Assembly: GCA_021773175.1 (NCBI GenBank)
Contig: JAJFKO010000036.1
Coordinates: forward strand, 1 to 61,034
Direction of reading: 5' to 3'
From: Gammaproteobacteria bacterium
GTDB taxonomy: Bacteria; Pseudomonadota; Gammaproteobacteria; JAJFKO01
Length of the DNA: 61,034 bases
Each line of letters opens with the position of its first letter. The first letter of the stretch is position 1. Below the pieces are notes generated by a model. It was not told where the DNA came from and searched no databases. It worked only from the letters and a program-made list of their open reading frames with translations. Below, in pieces: positions 8,497-17,525 of the stretch. Position numbers and translations under genes: made by a program.

Positions 8497-9366
8497 ATGC
8501 GATGGCTGATTGCAAGTCTTTTATTATTAAGCGTCAATGTATTTGCTGTAGGACAAGTCTATCAAGCGCATGATGCTACTGGTCGGCTAATTAAACTATC
8601 AAAGCCTGCTCATCGTATCATTAGTTTAGCGCCAAGCATTACTGAAATGGTTTATGCTGCAGGAGCAGGGCAATATCTCATTGCTAGAGACAGCGCTAGT
8701 AACTATCCACACGCAGTATTGAAATTACCAATAATTGCAAACTCTAGTAGCTTAGATCTAGAACGTATCATCCAATTACATCCGGACCTAGTTATTGCTT
8801 GGCAAGGTGGGAATCCTCAGGGCTCGCTAAATAAATTAAAAGACTTCGGGATAAAAATATATTACACAAGCCCAAAAAAAATTCTAGATATTGCAGATAA
8901 TATAAAACAGATCGGTTTGCTAGCTGGAACAATAAAACGAGCAAATCAAGCCGCAAAAAACTTTAAGAAAAAGTATGCACACTTAAAGCAACAATACTCG
9001 CAAGCCAGAAAGATTAAGGTTTTTTATCAATTATGGTATCCACCATTAATTACGGTTAATGGGCAAGGCTTTATTAGCAATGTAATTCGCTTGTGTGGAG
9101 GTGAAAATGTCTTTGCTAAAGCATTGATTGCTGCACCTAATGTTAGTGTCGAAGCGGTGGTTGACGCTAATCCCTCTGTTATCATTGCAGGACAGACAAA
9201 GCAAGCTTGGCAACATTTATGGCGCGCCTGGCCAACTTTACAAGCAGTAAAGAACAAGGCTTTATTTTCTGTGCCGGCTGATCTAATATCACGACCAGGA
9301 CCACGTATTCTGCAAGGTGCAGCAATGATTTGTCGTGACTTACAACGAGTAAGGAAACAGTCGTGA
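8497..9366 (+). CDS. btuF: Periplasmic cobalamin-binding protein, BtuF-like
   Basis: Substrate-binding protein of a BtuCD-type B12 importer. Residues 1-17 form a signal peptide (MRWLIASLLLLSVNVFA), followed by the two-lobed helical-backbone fold typical of cluster A-II binding proteins: RIISLAPSITEMVYAAGAG at residues 41-59, LDLERIIQLHPDLVIAW, and IRLCGGENVF in the C-terminal lobe. At 289 residues it is slightly longer than E. coli BtuF. Siderophore-binding relatives share the fold, but the LAPSITE motif and the rest of the N-lobe favour BtuF. Neither btuC nor btuD is nearby. Its start abuts the ampE stop and its end overlaps the next gene by 4 bp. Confidence 0.8.
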   Translation: MRWLIASLLLLSVNVFAVGQVYQAHDATGRLIKLSKPAHRIISLAPSITEMVYAAGAGQYLIARDSASNYPHAVLKLPIIANSSSLDLERIIQLHPDLVIAWQGGNPQGSLNKLKDFGIKIYYTSPKKILDIADNIKQIGLLAGTIKRANQAAKNFKKKYAHLKQQYSQARKIKVFYQLWYPPLITVNGQGFISNVIRLCGGENVFAKALIAAPNVSVEAVVDANPSVIIAGQTKQAWQHLWRAWPTLQAVKNKALFSVPADLISRPGPRILQGAAMICRDLQRVRKQS

Positions 9367-11030
9367 GGAAACTAACGTCAGCAACAAGTTTGCATTTATT
9401 AGAAATCCAAATTTTATTGTTGCCACTGTTTATATTACTATTTGCTAGCGCTGAATTTTTCTTAGGCTATTCATTACAGAATAATGTGTTGTGGTTATCA
9501 TTATTATTAACCGTATTACTTAGCTATCATATTATTGGTAAAGCACAAGGTGCGACGTCGAGAGAAATAAAAGCCACTATTGCGCTGTTTTTAATACTGC
9601 TTGCGGTTTTCTATTTTATTAATCTATTTTTCTATGATGCAAGTTATGATGGTCAGGGGTATCACCAAGCAAGTATTATCGCTTTATATAAAGGTTGGAA
9701 TCCTATTCAACAATGGCAAATTAAAGATTGGAATTCTTTGTACTCAATGTTAATGGGAAGTAAGAATCAAGTTTTTGTATCGCATTATGCGAGAGCAAGT
9801 GAACTCATTGCTGCTAGTATTTTTAAAGCATTAGGTTTTTTACAAGCGGGGAAATTAGAAAATCTATTATATTGCTTGTTAACCGGACTAGTGGCTTGGC
9901 GGTTCTTAATCAAGTTTGTTAATTTTCCGAAGAAAGCAATCATCAGCTTAACAGTTTTATTAGCAGCTAACCCCGTTATTATCTGCCAGTTGTTTACTTA
10001 TTATGTTGATGGCGCATTAGCAAGCTTTATAACAGTGCTGATAATCTTATTATTGGATTATTTAATATTTGGTTCAGTCATATCATTATTAGAAGCGGGT
10101 TGTGCCTGGATTATACTGAGCAATATTAAGTTTACGGGATTAGTCTATGGCGTCATAATTATTGCAGGATTTTTCTTATGGTTATTAATTAAAAGAAAAA
10201 AGTGGCAGGCATATTTCAGCTGTTTTTTCATAGCAACATTAATTGCTATCGGCTTTGTTGGCTTTCAGCCTTATATCACCAATACTATAGTGCATAACAA
10301 CCCTTTCTATCCTGCTGTAAAAGCGCATTCAAAAAATATTATTAGCGGCGCTGAAAATAAGCAATTCAGCGAACATAATCGCTTTGTTAAATTTGTTGAC
10401 GCTAATTTTTCAACACAAGAGAAGCATGCCCACAATGGTTCAAGAATTCACTTCGCACTAATACCGCTATCAAAAACACCATACCACTTTCCTGATACGC
10501 GCTTACTTGGTTTTGGTCCGGTATTTGGCTTATTATTTTTTGTTGGTTTGTTTTTATTGTTATTCTGTCGCAGCGGTTTAATACTTTATACCTGTGCCAT
10601 CATTCTCATTAGCATTTTTATTACACCTGCTGCTTGGTGGGCGCGATTAGCGCCACAAGCTTGGTTAATTCCTTTGTTAAGTATTTTTGGCGTACTAATG
10701 ACAATAAAGAATACGAAGTTTAAGAAATTCATGTATTTTTTAATAATTCTATTAATATTAAATATAACGTTTATTTTTATTGTAACGATGATTAATCAGT
10801 TTCACTATACATTGCGGATCAGATATCAACTAGATAAGTTTCAACAAGAAAAGACGACTGTTGTACTGCCTGTTTCTGCAATGAGTGGTAAGTTGGCGTT
10901 ATTCTATCGGTTTAAAGCAAAAGGCATACCCGTTCAAATAAGCGAGCAGCAGAGCTGCACTGCAAATCAACAGCGTGTAAAATTACGTGGTAGTCCAATT
11001 TTGCATGCGTGTATCGAGAATTTACAATGA
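9363..11030 (+). CDS. Polytopic membrane protein, possible GT-C glycosyltransferase
   Basis: A 555-residue protein with about 12-13 transmembrane segments, GTG start overlapping the btuF stop codon. After the second or third helix there is an acidic, aromatic loop (FFYDASYDGQGYHQ, about residues 89-102) followed by KGWNP. Such a loop after the first helices is where GT-C polyprenyl-phosphate-sugar transferases carry their catalytic acidic residue. I do not recognise an orthologue. The converging neighbours encode DprE2-, DprE1- and UbiA-like enzymes that make a lipid-linked arabinose donor, so a role as the transferase using that donor is an attractive inference only. Its last 9 bp overlap the 3' end of the SDR gene on the other strand. 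Confidence 0.55.
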   Translation: MRKLTSATSLHLLEIQILLLPLFILLFASAEFFLGYSLQNNVLWLSLLLTVLLSYHIIGKAQGATSREIKATIALFLILLAVFYFINLFFYDASYDGQGYHQASIIALYKGWNPIQQWQIKDWNSLYSMLMGSKNQVFVSHYARASELIAASIFKALGFLQAGKLENLLYCLLTGLVAWRFLIKFVNFPKKAIISLTVLLAANPVIICQLFTYYVDGALASFITVLIILLLDYLIFGSVISLLEAGCAWIILSNIKFTGLVYGVIIIAGFFLWLLIKRKKWQAYFSCFFIATLIAIGFVGFQPYITNTIVHNNPFYPAVKAHSKNIISGAENKQFSEHNRFVKFVDANFSTQEKHAHNGSRIHFALIPLSKTPYHFPDTRLLGFGPVFGLLFFVGLFLLLFCRSGLILYTCAIILISIFITPAAWWARLAPQAWLIPLLSIFGVLMTIKNTKFKKFMYFLIILLILNITFIFIVTMINQFHYTLRIRYQLDKFQQEKTTVVLPVSAMSGKLALFYRFKAKGIPVQISEQQSCTANQQRVKLRGSPILHACIENLQ

Positions 11031-11753
11031 TAAGCGCTTAAAGATACTTTCAGGTATGGATCTTATAACAAACATAATTAAGCACCATGCTTTCTTATGA
11101 TACATAGTATTCTTACCACGAGAGTAAGCTTGATAAACTGCTTGGCCTAATACTTTGGGTTGTGCAGTTAAACGCTGCGGTAAATCCATATCTTGCGTCA
11201 TTTTAGTTGCAACAAAGCCAGGAAGAATCGTCATAACATGTACATTATGTTTCTGCATGCGATTACGTAAGCCACTAAGATACGTTGTAAATGCAGCTTT
11301 AGCAGAACCATAAATGTAATTGCTCTGGCGACCACGAAGACCAGCAACAGAGCTAATGCCAATTATAGTGCCAGATTTTCTTGCGGCAAAATCTGCAGCA
11401 ACAATTTCTAGAATACTCACCGCGCCAGTATAGTTGGTATTAATAATTTGTGCTGCATGCTGGAAGTTTTTTTCTGCTAGTTGTTGTTCACCTAACAAAC
11501 CAAATGCAACAACGACAAGATCAGGCTTCTCTGGCAGATTATCATAGAATTTCTGATGCGATGTAAAGTTAGTAGCGTCAAAGCTATAATAACTTGCTTT
11601 GACTTGATGTCGAATTGTTAAATCCTTAGAGAATTTTTCTAAATCAGTTGTATTACGTGAAGCTAAATAAAAATGAGCGTCTTTTTCTTTAGCAAAGGCA
11701 TCACAAATATGTTTGGCAATATCTGAGTTAGCACCAAGTATTAAAATATTCAT
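11022..11753 (-). CDS. dprE2: DprE2-like short-chain dehydrogenase (decaprenylphosphoryl-2-keto-ribose reductase type)
   Basis: Classical SDR of 243 residues: nucleotide-binding GANSDIAKHI at residues 7-16, ISSVAG with the catalytic serine, and the YIYGSAKAAF box with Tyr and Lys. The C-terminus ends in a hydrophobic segment (WCLIMFVIRSIP) as in membrane-associated DprE2. In actinobacteria DprE2 reduces the 2-keto intermediate left by DprE1 to give polyprenylphosphoryl-arabinose. The gene starts 2 bp after the stop of the DprE1-like gene, so the pair is translationally coupled, which is the strongest argument for this function over a generic SDR. Confidence 0.78.
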   Translation of the reverse strand: MNILILGANSDIAKHICDAFAKEKDAHFYLASRNTTDLEKFSKDLTIRHQVKASYYSFDATNFTSHQKFYDNLPEKPDLVVVAFGLLGEQQLAEKNFQHAAQIINTNYTGAVSILEIVAADFAARKSGTIIGISSVAGLRGRQSNYIYGSAKAAFTTYLSGLRNRMQKHNVHVMTILPGFVATKMTQDMDLPQRLTAQPKVLGQAVYQAYSRGKNTMYHKKAWCLIMFVIRSIPESIFKRLSL

Positions 11754-11755
11754 AG

Positions 11756-13072
11756 TTATATTCCTAATCGTGTTGATTGTAATGAGCTTAGTTTATCTGT
11801 TGCACCAATGCTGGCACGGATCTTTTGAAATTGTTCGACTTTATTATAAGTCGCATGAAAAAAGTCAGCTGGCATACGGACATCTTTAGCAAGATAAACG
11901 CGACCATTATAGTCTTGGACTAATCGATCAAGCTGTTCCAGAAAGTGAAATAATGTAGGTTCCATTTTGAAATCCAGGGCAAAAGTAAAACCTTCTTGTG
12001 GAAAAGATAAATAGTTACTATTGGCTTTGCCAAATAATTTTAGCACTGATAGAAACGATCCATTGCCATAATCAGCAATTTTACCTAATATTTTTTGCAG
12101 CGCCATTTCGGCATCTTCTAGTGGAATGACAAATTGATATTGCGTGAAGCCTTTACGCCCATACAAGTTATTCCATTGTGAAATACTATCTAAAGGATAA
12201 AAAAACTTATCAAGATTCACTCTATCATGCACTTCATCTTGCTTAATACGTTGATAATAAAAATGATTGAATGCTCTAATACTATATCGGTTCAACATTA
12301 TGCTTGGCATATTGAACGGTACGTTGAGATTTCTAGGTGTAGATCGAACTAAATTATTATCGTCAGCATGTTCCCCTAACATTAATAATGAACGCCCAAG
12401 ATGTTTACCTTTTGCGGTACAGTCTAACCACGCAACCGAGTAGGTTGCCTCTTTATGCTCATGAAAAGCCGCAAGGGTAGCATTCAAATTTGCTGATTTA
12501 ATTGTGCGTTGTTGAATCGTGCTACTTGTTATGGGAATAAGTTTTATCGTTGCTGCTAAAATAATACCAGTTAATCCCATGCCACCACAGGTAGCATGGA
12601 ATAATTCTTGGTTTTGTTGGCGATTACAATTTACAATTTCACCATTGGGTAGTAACAACTCTATGTTTTCCACAAATTCACTAAAGCAGCCAACATGATG
12701 ATGATTTTTACCGTGAACATCACTAGCAATGGCGCCACCTATCGTTACGAACTTTGTGCCAGGCGTGACAGCTAAGAAAAAGCCTCGGGGTAGAAATGCA
12801 TCAATAATATCAGCAAGGCTAACTCCACTTTCACAGATTAATAATCCAGTTTTAGGATTAAAATCAAGAAAGTAGCGTAATTGTTGCGTGCTAATAACAT
12901 TAGCGCTTAAGGCACTATCGCCATAACTGCGACCCAAACCACGGGCAATACAATTGCCTTGCTGTATTACTTTTCTTAACTCTGAGTGATTGCTGGCATG
13001 GTGTATGCAAGCTTCTTGATAGGGGTATTTACCCCAGCCATGGATTTTCATTGCGATAAAATTCAAGACCAT
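11756..13072 (-). CDS. dprE1: DprE1-like FAD-dependent oxidoreductase (decaprenylphosphoryl-ribose 2'-oxidase type)
   Basis: VAO-type FAD enzyme of 438 residues. The N-terminal FAD domain has ARGLGRSYGDSA (about residues 43-54), TPGTKFVTIGGAIASDVHGKNHH and CGGMGLTGII; the C-terminal substrate domain has FLSVLKLFGKAN and VYLAKDVR, the latter carrying the lysine that in mycobacterial DprE1 is essential. It would oxidise the ribose 2'-OH of a polyprenylphosphoryl-ribose. The residue equivalent to Cys387 of M. tuberculosis DprE1 (target of benzothiazinones) is Ala365 here. Two starts are possible, ATG at 13072 or at 13051; neither has a clear ribosome binding site. It forms a pair with the downstream SDR, and a UbiA-type gene diverges upstream. 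Confidence 0.82.
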   Translation of the reverse strand: MVLNFIAMKIHGWGKYPYQEACIHHASNHSELRKVIQQGNCIARGLGRSYGDSALSANVISTQQLRYFLDFNPKTGLLICESGVSLADIIDAFLPRGFFLAVTPGTKFVTIGGAIASDVHGKNHHHVGCFSEFVENIELLLPNGEIVNCNRQQNQELFHATCGGMGLTGIILAATIKLIPITSSTIQQRTIKSANLNATLAAFHEHKEATYSVAWLDCTAKGKHLGRSLLMLGEHADDNNLVRSTPRNLNVPFNMPSIMLNRYSIRAFNHFYYQRIKQDEVHDRVNLDKFFYPLDSISQWNNLYGRKGFTQYQFVIPLEDAEMALQKILGKIADYGNGSFLSVLKLFGKANSNYLSFPQEGFTFALDFKMEPTLFHFLEQLDRLVQDYNGRVYLAKDVRMPADFFHATYNKVEQFQKIRASIGATDKLSSLQSTRLGI

Positions 13073-13241
13073 TTGAAACTGATAATGCTTGGATTATACC
13101 GAACGAACGAGAAAATGCGAAATTTTGAATTCTTTAAGTAATATAGCGGAAAGGGTAACGTAAATTGCTTATATTTAAGAAATATTTTACAATTCGCCCA
13201 CAGTTACCCTAAGAATCCCTGAATAAGGTAATCTAATCTTC

Positions 13242-14090
13242 ATGAATATAGCTGCTCTGATTAAATTAATGCGCCCAAAACAATGGGTGAAAAATGCTTT
13301 TGTATTAGCTCCATTGGTGTTTTCTGCTAAGTTCCTGCAGCCACATGCCATCTATGCGGCTCTCATCGCATTTGTATTATTTTGCTTAGCTGCTTCCGCG
13401 ACTTATATCATCAATGACATTCGCGATCGCGAACAAGATCGGCTGCATCCTGAGAAATGCAAGAAACGACCGCTAGCGGCTGGCGATGTCACAATACCTC
13501 AAGCATTAGTGTTACTAAGCTTGATTCTGGTTTTACTTATTATGGGCTGTTTTTTTGATTATAGAGTCATGCTAATAATTATTGCCTATTTGCTAATGAA
13601 TGTGGCATATAGTTTTAAACTAAAACATATTCCTGTTGTTGATATCTTTACTATTGCAATGGGTTTTGTATTAAGAGTGCTTGCTGGTGCTGTAGCAATT
13701 GCTGTACCTTTATCAGGCTTTATGTTTGTAACGACGCTATGCTTAGCTTTATATCTAGCATCCATTAAGCGCCAAAAAGAATTACAACTAGAGACGAAGG
13801 CCAACACACGTGAAGTGTTGCGCTATTATAATTTAGATTTAATTCGTCGTTATTCAGAAATCTCTGCAAGTAGTACATTATTATTTTATTCTTTATACGT
13901 GATTACTAATAGTAAACATTTAGTGATCACGATTCCTTTTGTCTTATTTGGTTTATTTCGTTATTGGTATTTAGCGGAATGTACGGGCCAAGGCGAATCA
14001 CCAACGGAAGCCTTGCTGGGTGATTATATTTTATTAATGGTTACATCCGCCTGGGTGATTATTGCCGTCTATGAGCTTTGGCCTAAATAG
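13242..14090 (+). CDS. UbiA-family polyprenyl-phosphate phosphoribosyltransferase
   Basis: Integral membrane prenyltransferase-fold enzyme of 282 residues with about 8-9 helices. The first acidic motif is NDIRDREQD, residues 58-66 (NDxxDxxxD), followed by HPEKCKKRPLA; the second region is YSFKLKHIPVVDIFTIAMGFVLRVLAG, which resembles actinobacterial 5-phosphoribosyl-1-phosphate:decaprenyl-phosphate transferase (Rv3806c type) rather than UbiA/COQ2. It would join phosphoribosyl pyrophosphate to a polyprenyl phosphate, first step of the donor pathway completed by the DprE1/DprE2-like pair transcribed divergently from the same 169-bp gap. Confidence 0.82.
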   Translation: MNIAALIKLMRPKQWVKNAFVLAPLVFSAKFLQPHAIYAALIAFVLFCLAASATYIINDIRDREQDRLHPEKCKKRPLAAGDVTIPQALVLLSLILVLLIMGCFFDYRVMLIIIAYLLMNVAYSFKLKHIPVVDIFTIAMGFVLRVLAGAVAIAVPLSGFMFVTTLCLALYLASIKRQKELQLETKANTREVLRYYNLDLIRRYSEISASSTLLFYSLYVITNSKHLVITIPFVLFGLFRYWYLAECTGQGESPTEALLGDYILLMVTSAWVIIAVYELWPK

Positions 14091-14187
14091 CCCTAGCCAA
14101 AGCCTTGCTTAACTCTTGTCTTTACAACAAACCCTCTCAATTCATGACGCTATTGTATGAAAACAAACTATACTTTAAATGGCCGTT

Positions 14188-14209
14188 TGGTCGTCGAAAA
14201 TTGACCAAA
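14188..14209. promoter_or_regulatory. Small inverted repeat upstream of the first large solenoid gene
   Basis: TTGGTC at 14188-14193 and GACCAA at 14204-14209 face each other across 10 bp, inside a larger weakly symmetric stretch, about 55 bp before the ATG at 14265. The paralog's upstream region has a comparable TTGAC-N5-GTCAA palindrome near 17458-17472, and both share an AT-rich segment with TATGTTCAA just before the start. A shared regulator is possible but not shown. Confidence 0.35.
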
Positions 14210-14264
14210 ATAGTATATTTTAGGTTATATTTGTAAATTATGTTCAATTTTTGAGAGTTTAGTT

Positions 14265-17200
14265 ATGGGCGGAGGCGCTTCTGACATTTTAAAAGCATCT
14301 TACAATGCTGCTGTAGCTGAGTTATTGCTGCCTCCAAAGCCGCGTAAGCAATTGTTTGTGCGTGGAGTTTTTGGCTCAAGCGTCCAGGCAGCGAAAGCTG
14401 AGCGAGAGTTATACGCAGGACAAAAGATATTAGGTTCAGCAGAAGATAGTTATTATACTTTATGGCCTTCAGTAGCCATGCAAGATCTTTGTGAAAGTAT
14501 GAAACCTGTATCTCAAGGTGTTGAGAATCCATTGTTACTCGCAATACTGACGGGTGACGCAGAGTTTCTACGCAGAATTCTACAACAGCCTGAGAAATAT
14601 TATTTACCTTATACTATCAAGGCGGCATTAGACGCTGTTGGTCATTACGCTTTATTATTTGCAATGGTAGCAAGAGGTAAAGGCGTTTTTGAGCTTATTT
14701 TTAATGTATACAAGCAACATGGCTTGTTACGCGAGGCGCTACAGCAAGAGACATTTTCAATATTAGTAAAATCATTTTCTATACTTAATGAGGCAATATT
14801 TTTATTAGTCATTAGAGAGTATCAAGAGCAAGACTTATTAAATGAAGCTTTACAGAAACAATTATTACTCCCACTATTAAAAGATTCGATCACACAAAAA
14901 AACGCGCAACAAGTATCTCGTATATTAAGTATCTATCTGCAGCAAGAAGGTTTACAAAAGTTTCTAAGAGATATTCTTGTATATAATGATTTCGCTATAT
15001 TGAAAGCTGCCCTAGCAACTGCGAATAAAGATATTATTTTACAAGTGGTCTCTGTTTATTCTTCACTAGGATTGCTTAAAAAGCCGTACGGTACTACTAG
15101 AAGTAAAGCAATAATAGCGGCGACTGAGAGTAAAAATGTTGAACTTGTATTAAGAAATATGTATAGCAGCCGTCGACAGCCAAAATTTAAAGGATTGGCC
15201 TTTTATGCACTATTAAAGCTTTTATATAGGACAAAAAACAATACTGTTATCAATAGTATGGTGCTGGAAGTTCAACAGAATAAAAATGAGGGTGAAAAAG
15301 CTGCATTGCTTGGTATCTTTCGGCAAATGTATCAAGAACTATTATTCGAGGCTGTTGCTGAAAAAGATACCGCGTTATTTAACTTTATATCAGAATATAG
15401 GATGATTCATGGTCTATTAAAAGAGGTGCTTAAATATAAAAAATATGAGATTCTATATAAGGCCATTGCCACCAAGAATATCGATATCATTAAAAGATTA
15501 TTATTACTTTATCTACAACAGAATATACTGCTTGAAGCTCTACAGCCTCGAGGATTTATAAGCAACTACTATAACGTTTTATATCTCGCCATTCAAACAA
15601 AAGATAAACAAGTGATTGCTTTGGTTCTTTCTATTTACGAAGGTTGTATTGATGCTGACTACTGTAAGTTAATATCAAAAGCTTTCCATCCGCATGCCTA
15701 TTTTGCTTTATTTGAAGCAGTAAAAACTGGGGACTTAGAGGTGGTCCAATTTATGCTAGGCTGTTATCGTGACTTTGGTGTTGGCGACAAGGTTAATTCG
15801 ATGAAAGCTGTTTTGGGTGCTGCTGGAGACGCACTATTTCATGCCGTTGTTTTTGCGGACGATGAACAACTATTCGATTATATGATTCGCCTGTATAAAC
15901 AACATGAATTGCTTGAAGCTTTTCTTACAGAGAATAATTGCCAAGTATTATTAAAGGCTGTCGGGTCTAACAGCCTGAAAACATTAGAGCGAGTATGGAA
16001 ATTATTTTCTGAAAATCAGCTTCTTGAGGCTACATTAGCAAAGCACGCGCGAGAACTATTATTATCTGCAGTAAAGAGTTGTACCGATCCTCGAGTTCTA
16101 AAAAAATTGCTTGAGTTATTTAAACCTTATGGTTTAGATGAGACTATCCTATTTGCATGTGATGCAGAGCAGCGCTGCGACATTCTTTATGCTGCATTAC
16201 ACAGTAACAATGCGGAAGTCATAGCGTTGGTGTTAACTCTATATGAAAAGCATCGAGAGCAAGGATTATTACGACAAGTGCTGCAAATGCAAAATGAAGA
16301 AAATGATGAATATCAACTCTTATCTATTGCCATGGAGGGTGATTCATTAGACGTCTTTATTAGAGTTTTGTCTCTATATATGGAAGAAGGTATTTTGTCT
16401 TCCATTGCAGAACTTCCTGACCCTTTGCAACAAGAGATTAGAGAGCTATTGTCTGAATTTGTATGGCAAGCTATAAGATCTAATAAACTTGAACAGCTTG
16501 CTTCTGCATTATTACACTGTCAGCGACTAGATAATTTATCTATGGTTTTGAATGCAGTGCCAGCAGCTTTATTATTACAGGTAATGTATTTTTGTGTTTT
16601 AAATCGTGAGTCGCGTTATCAGCAGTTTGCTAAAGATCTTTGTAAGTCAGAAATCATGCAAAGTTCATCCGAAGTAGCTGATCCTACTGAAACTGAAAAG
16701 CCTGCTGAAGTTCAAACGATAGGCGTGCTTACGTTGTTACAACCTATGATGAATGACCCATTCTCTCTCGCACTAAGATTATGGAGTCAGGCTGATAAGC
16801 TTGATGATTTTTCTCATTATCTTGATATGTCACTGGTAAAGAATTTCTTTAAGGGCATGTTAATGCTTAATGATGAGGGGCAAACTGTTGTAGCTGATTC
16901 TTCGCCAGTATTTGTTGTCAATACTGAAAAGGGTAGGGCGAGAATAAATGAGAAAAATGCAGCTGTTTGGTCGGAAGTTGGAGAATTACAAGAGACAAAT
17001 TTACCTTTAGCCATTCTACGAGGAATAAAATTTACGCTTAAATATAGACAGAGACAACCTCAGCAAAACTTACCAAGCTATGTAGCAAAAGATGTAGAAT
17101 TTTATGGATTAATCTTACATTTTGCTGATTGTATAAAAAGATCTTTAAAAGCGTTTCAGCAAGAAAAACCTGATATTGTGCAACAAGATTGTCAGGACCT

Positions 17201-17297
17201 TATTGCTTTAATCTATGCAGAAGAGCGACCAGAGATGTGGCAAGCAGTATTAGAACGTTTAGATACTGAGCTTAAGCACTCATTTGAGAAAAAATAA
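14265..17297 (+). CDS. Large helical-repeat (ankyrin-like solenoid) protein, paralog A
   Basis: A 1010-residue protein of unknown function. It begins with a short conserved head (SDILKASYNAAVAELLLPPK, then a region with YYTLWPS), followed from about residue 85 to 790 by degenerate helix-pair repeats of roughly 36-40 residues whose signature is an LY/VY turn then GLLxxAL (KQHGLLREAL, QEQDLLNEAL, MIHGLLKEVL, REQGLLRQVL). This is the look of a divergent ankyrin-type solenoid. The C-terminal part (about 830-1010) shares CQDLIALIYAEERPEMW with the next gene. No signal peptide, membrane segment or catalytic motif. The architecture is typical of host-directed effector scaffolds in intracellular gammaproteobacteria; that role is inference. 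Start has GAGAG upstream. Confidence 0.75.
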   Translation: MGGGASDILKASYNAAVAELLLPPKPRKQLFVRGVFGSSVQAAKAERELYAGQKILGSAEDSYYTLWPSVAMQDLCESMKPVSQGVENPLLLAILTGDAEFLRRILQQPEKYYLPYTIKAALDAVGHYALLFAMVARGKGVFELIFNVYKQHGLLREALQQETFSILVKSFSILNEAIFLLVIREYQEQDLLNEALQKQLLLPLLKDSITQKNAQQVSRILSIYLQQEGLQKFLRDILVYNDFAILKAALATANKDIILQVVSVYSSLGLLKKPYGTTRSKAIIAATESKNVELVLRNMYSSRRQPKFKGLAFYALLKLLYRTKNNTVINSMVLEVQQNKNEGEKAALLGIFRQMYQELLFEAVAEKDTALFNFISEYRMIHGLLKEVLKYKKYEILYKAIATKNIDIIKRLLLLYLQQNILLEALQPRGFISNYYNVLYLAIQTKDKQVIALVLSIYEGCIDADYCKLISKAFHPHAYFALFEAVKTGDLEVVQFMLGCYRDFGVGDKVNSMKAVLGAAGDALFHAVVFADDEQLFDYMIRLYKQHELLEAFLTENNCQVLLKAVGSNSLKTLERVWKLFSENQLLEATLAKHARELLLSAVKSCTDPRVLKKLLELFKPYGLDETILFACDAEQRCDILYAALHSNNAEVIALVLTLYEKHREQGLLRQVLQMQNEENDEYQLLSIAMEGDSLDVFIRVLSLYMEEGILSSIAELPDPLQQEIRELLSEFVWQAIRSNKLEQLASALLHCQRLDNLSMVLNAVPAALLLQVMYFCVLNRESRYQQFAKDLCKSEIMQSSSEVADPTETEKPAEVQTIGVLTLLQPMMNDPFSLALRLWSQADKLDDFSHYLDMSLVKNFFKGMLMLNDEGQTVVADSSPVFVVNTEKGRARINEKNAAVWSEVGELQETNLPLAILRGIKFTLKYRQRQPQQNLPSYVAKDVEFYGLILHFADCIKRSLKAFQQEKPDIVQQDCQDLIALIYAEERPEMWQAVLERLDTELKHSFEKK

Positions 17298-17525
17298 CAG
17301 ATTTTAGATGATTAAAGCTTATTGCGAAATTCTAATTAGCAGTATGACAGTAGCCATTAATCAATAAATAACTTCACTTCTCATTCTATTTCATGGGTTG
17401 CCGCCATCAGCGTATAACGCAAAGCATTGGTTTTAAAAGATTTTCCGGGTATATTTTTTGACGTCTGGTCAAGATCATGCTATTAAAGCTCTTTTACAAA
17501 ATATGTTCAAATTTTGGGTTTTATT

